This document shows, piece after piece, positions 63,182-64,000 of a stretch of DNA of 64,000 nt. The translations under genes and the position numbers were made by a program. The notes below the pieces were generated by a model that made no database searches, had not been told where the DNA came from, and was given only the letters and a program-made list of their open reading frames with translations. This DNA is from Sphingomonas taxi (GTDB lineage Bacteria > Pseudomonadota > Alphaproteobacteria > Sphingomonadales > Sphingomonadaceae): assembly GCA_003240625.1 (NCBI GenBank), contig QFMX01000008.1, positions 248,001-312,000 of the forward strand, given 5' to 3'. Every line of letters begins with the position of its first letter. Within the stretch, counting starts at the first letter, position 1.

Positions 63182-63358
63182 GTGAAGCGCACCCGGCTCA
63201 GCGTCTGCCGCCGAAAGGCGCGTTTCGTATCCGAAGCCGATGCGCTGATCGTAGCGCAGGCCGGACGCGTACCGCTCCGACCGTACCGCTGCGACCGCTG
63301 TCTACAGCTCCACCTGACCAGCCGGACGAAGGGCAAGCGCGTAGACATGAGGGGTTGA
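63182..63358 (+). CDS. Tiny CxxC zinc-ribbon-like protein
   Basis: A 58-residue reading from a GTG at 63182 that runs MKRTRLSVCRRKARFVSEAD and ends in the motif PYRCDRCLQLHLTSR (Cys37, Cys40, His44). It is basic and Arg/Lys-rich. Short proteins with this CxxC...HLTSR tail are frequent in alphaproteobacteria and look like half a zinc ribbon; no function is known. It follows the XpaC-like gene at 5 bp, suggesting one transcript, and is the last gene before G+C content falls. Confidence 0.65.
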   Translation: MKRTRLSVCRRKARFVSEADALIVAQAGRVPLRPYRCDRCLQLHLTSRTKGKRVDMRG

Positions 63359-63471
63359 TAGATGTACCTATAAACATCCACGAAGACTGCGCCAAGCCCT
63401 TCCCGTAATTTGCTTTCAATAGACGCTTCGCTCTGCGCAGCGCTGACTGGCGCTATTCTAGTTAGCGCACT

Positions 63472-63488
63472 ATAAACTGGGAGTTTAT
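63472..63488. promoter_or_regulatory. Perfect 7-3-7 dyad upstream of the edge ORF
   Basis: ATAAACT and AGTTTAT flank GGG, 14 bp before the ATG at 63503. A TATAAA (63471-63476) that could serve as a -10 element overlaps its left arm, so it could be an operator. Confidence 0.45.
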
Positions 63489-63502
63489 GAGGGCGTTAAC
63501 AC

Positions 63503-64000
63503 ATGACGGTTTCTGTTGATCTCATGCGTGCACGGCTTCGTATTTATGAGGAGCGGCGCACCGAGTTCGAGCTGCGTGCTAAAACGAATGGCGGCAGCCT
63601 TCCGCGCAGCGACTGGTGGCGGCATGAATATTTCTCCAATCCCTATCTGCTAGGCTGCCCAGAGGATCGTCTTGCGATCCGCTTTCATGACGTTTTTATC
63701 AATCAAACCGAATTGAGCCGTGGAGCCCTGATCGGTATCTTACCTATTGATGACGGCAACCAGTTCATTCGAAAGTTCACGCATCTTTTGGAAGAGTATG
63801 CTCTCCGCGGGGGCTTACCGCGCCTTGATAGTATTCCGAAAGAAACTCCCGACTATTTTGCCAATGGCGGCCCCATCGCGACACGTATTTTTTCAAACTA
63901 TGTCGAACCGCCTCGTCCTTTTCTGGTTAAATATGGTAGCCGGCAGTTTCTTGAGCCCATGCTACGTGACGGGATTTTTCGGATTTGCCCCGCGAGCTAT
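63503..64000 (+). CDS. Unrecognised protein, partial, probably horizontally acquired
   Basis: The frame is open from ATG 63503 to the window edge (166 codons) and starts MTVSVDLMRARLRIYEERRT. I do not recognise a domain. The last visible part (RPFLVKYGSRQFLEPMLRDG, then IFRICPASY) faintly resembles the opening of DUF2971-type proteins, which read roughly 'lyKY...fL.dg.i.f..pssF'; this is a weak guess. G+C in 63541-63900 is 184 of 360 bases (51 percent), against 65 percent in a telA sample, and TTA, CTA and ATT codons occur that are rare nearby. This points to a different origin and probably the start of an accessory region. Confidence 0.7.
   Translation, partial: MTVSVDLMRARLRIYEERRTEFELRAKTNGGSLPRSDWWRHEYFSNPYLLGCPEDRLAIRFHDVFINQTELSRGALIGILPIDDGNQFIRKFTHLLEEYALRGGLPRLDSIPKETPDYFANGGPIATRIFSNYVEPPRPFLVKYGSRQFLEPMLRDGIFRICPASY

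Overview
The window is a high-G+C bacterial chromosome segment whose gene content and order point to a Sphingomonas-like alphaproteobacterium (Sphingomonadales). The signs are lepB-rnc-era, yajC-secD-secF-Mth938 and bamD-recN gene blocks, three TonB-dependent receptors, a Tat-exported SDR, DUF3297 and DUF6894 proteins, and many short palindromic repeats between genes. This assignment is inferred from gene families only. There is no rRNA, IS element, CRISPR array or full prophage. One tRNA gene (Pro, anticodon GGG) is present.

Layout. 1-3056 (minus): a TonB-dependent receptor cut by the window edge, a DUF2946 protein with a Met/His-rich segment, and a DUF1275 membrane protein. 3150-6694: a sirtuin (plus), then lepB, rnc and era (minus). 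6820-10292 (plus): pgi, a DUF4174 protein and glutathione reductase. 10760-15245 (plus): an Oar-like TonB-dependent receptor and a lipoprotein-type GH144 glucanase, probably a glucan-use pair. 15311-21641: a thiolase (plus), then a translationally coupled branched-chain 2-oxoacid dehydrogenase cluster (E1alpha, E1beta, E2) and a fumarylacetoacetase-like protein (minus), suggesting amino-acid and acyl-CoA catabolism. 21792-24954 (plus): DUF6894, a Crp/Fnr regulator, a DEAD-box RNA helicase and a small unknown protein. 25184-28976 (minus): nitroreductase, hslU, hslV and an isolated holin-endolysin pair. 29498-35623: malic enzyme, tRNA-Pro (minus), then the yajC-secD-secF Sec-accessory operon. 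35759-44962: a GT4 glycosyltransferase and mannose-6-phosphate isomerase (minus), bamD, recN, a small secreted protein and a Tat-SDR (minus), and ligA. 45168-49966 (plus): a TonB receptor and a LytS/LytTR-type two-component pair. 50264-62464: cell-wall enzymes (SleB-like hydrolase, L,D-transpeptidase), an ABC-F ATPase, a GGDEF cyclase, typA, a putative HExxH protein, a quinone-oxidoreductase-like enzyme and telA. 62470-64000: an XpaC-like membrane protein, a tiny zinc-ribbon protein, and a sharp drop in G+C at an unrecognised ORF that runs off the window.

The most striking feature at the scale of the whole window is the density of paired inverted-repeat elements. I count about 30 units from at least six sequence families, nearly all in intergenic space and mostly about 60-125 bp long. 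One lies in frame inside the linker of the E2 acyltransferase, and one supplies the C-terminal tail of the sirtuin. Other items worth attention are the low-G+C ORF at the right edge with a dyad just upstream, mutually exclusive hairpins spanning the typA stop codon, a perfect 8-9-8 palindrome in front of the GGDEF gene, and the stand-alone holin-endolysin pair, which may be the lysis module of a gene transfer agent. No clearly new biological system could be established from the sequence alone. The best candidate region is the right edge from about 63360 onward.
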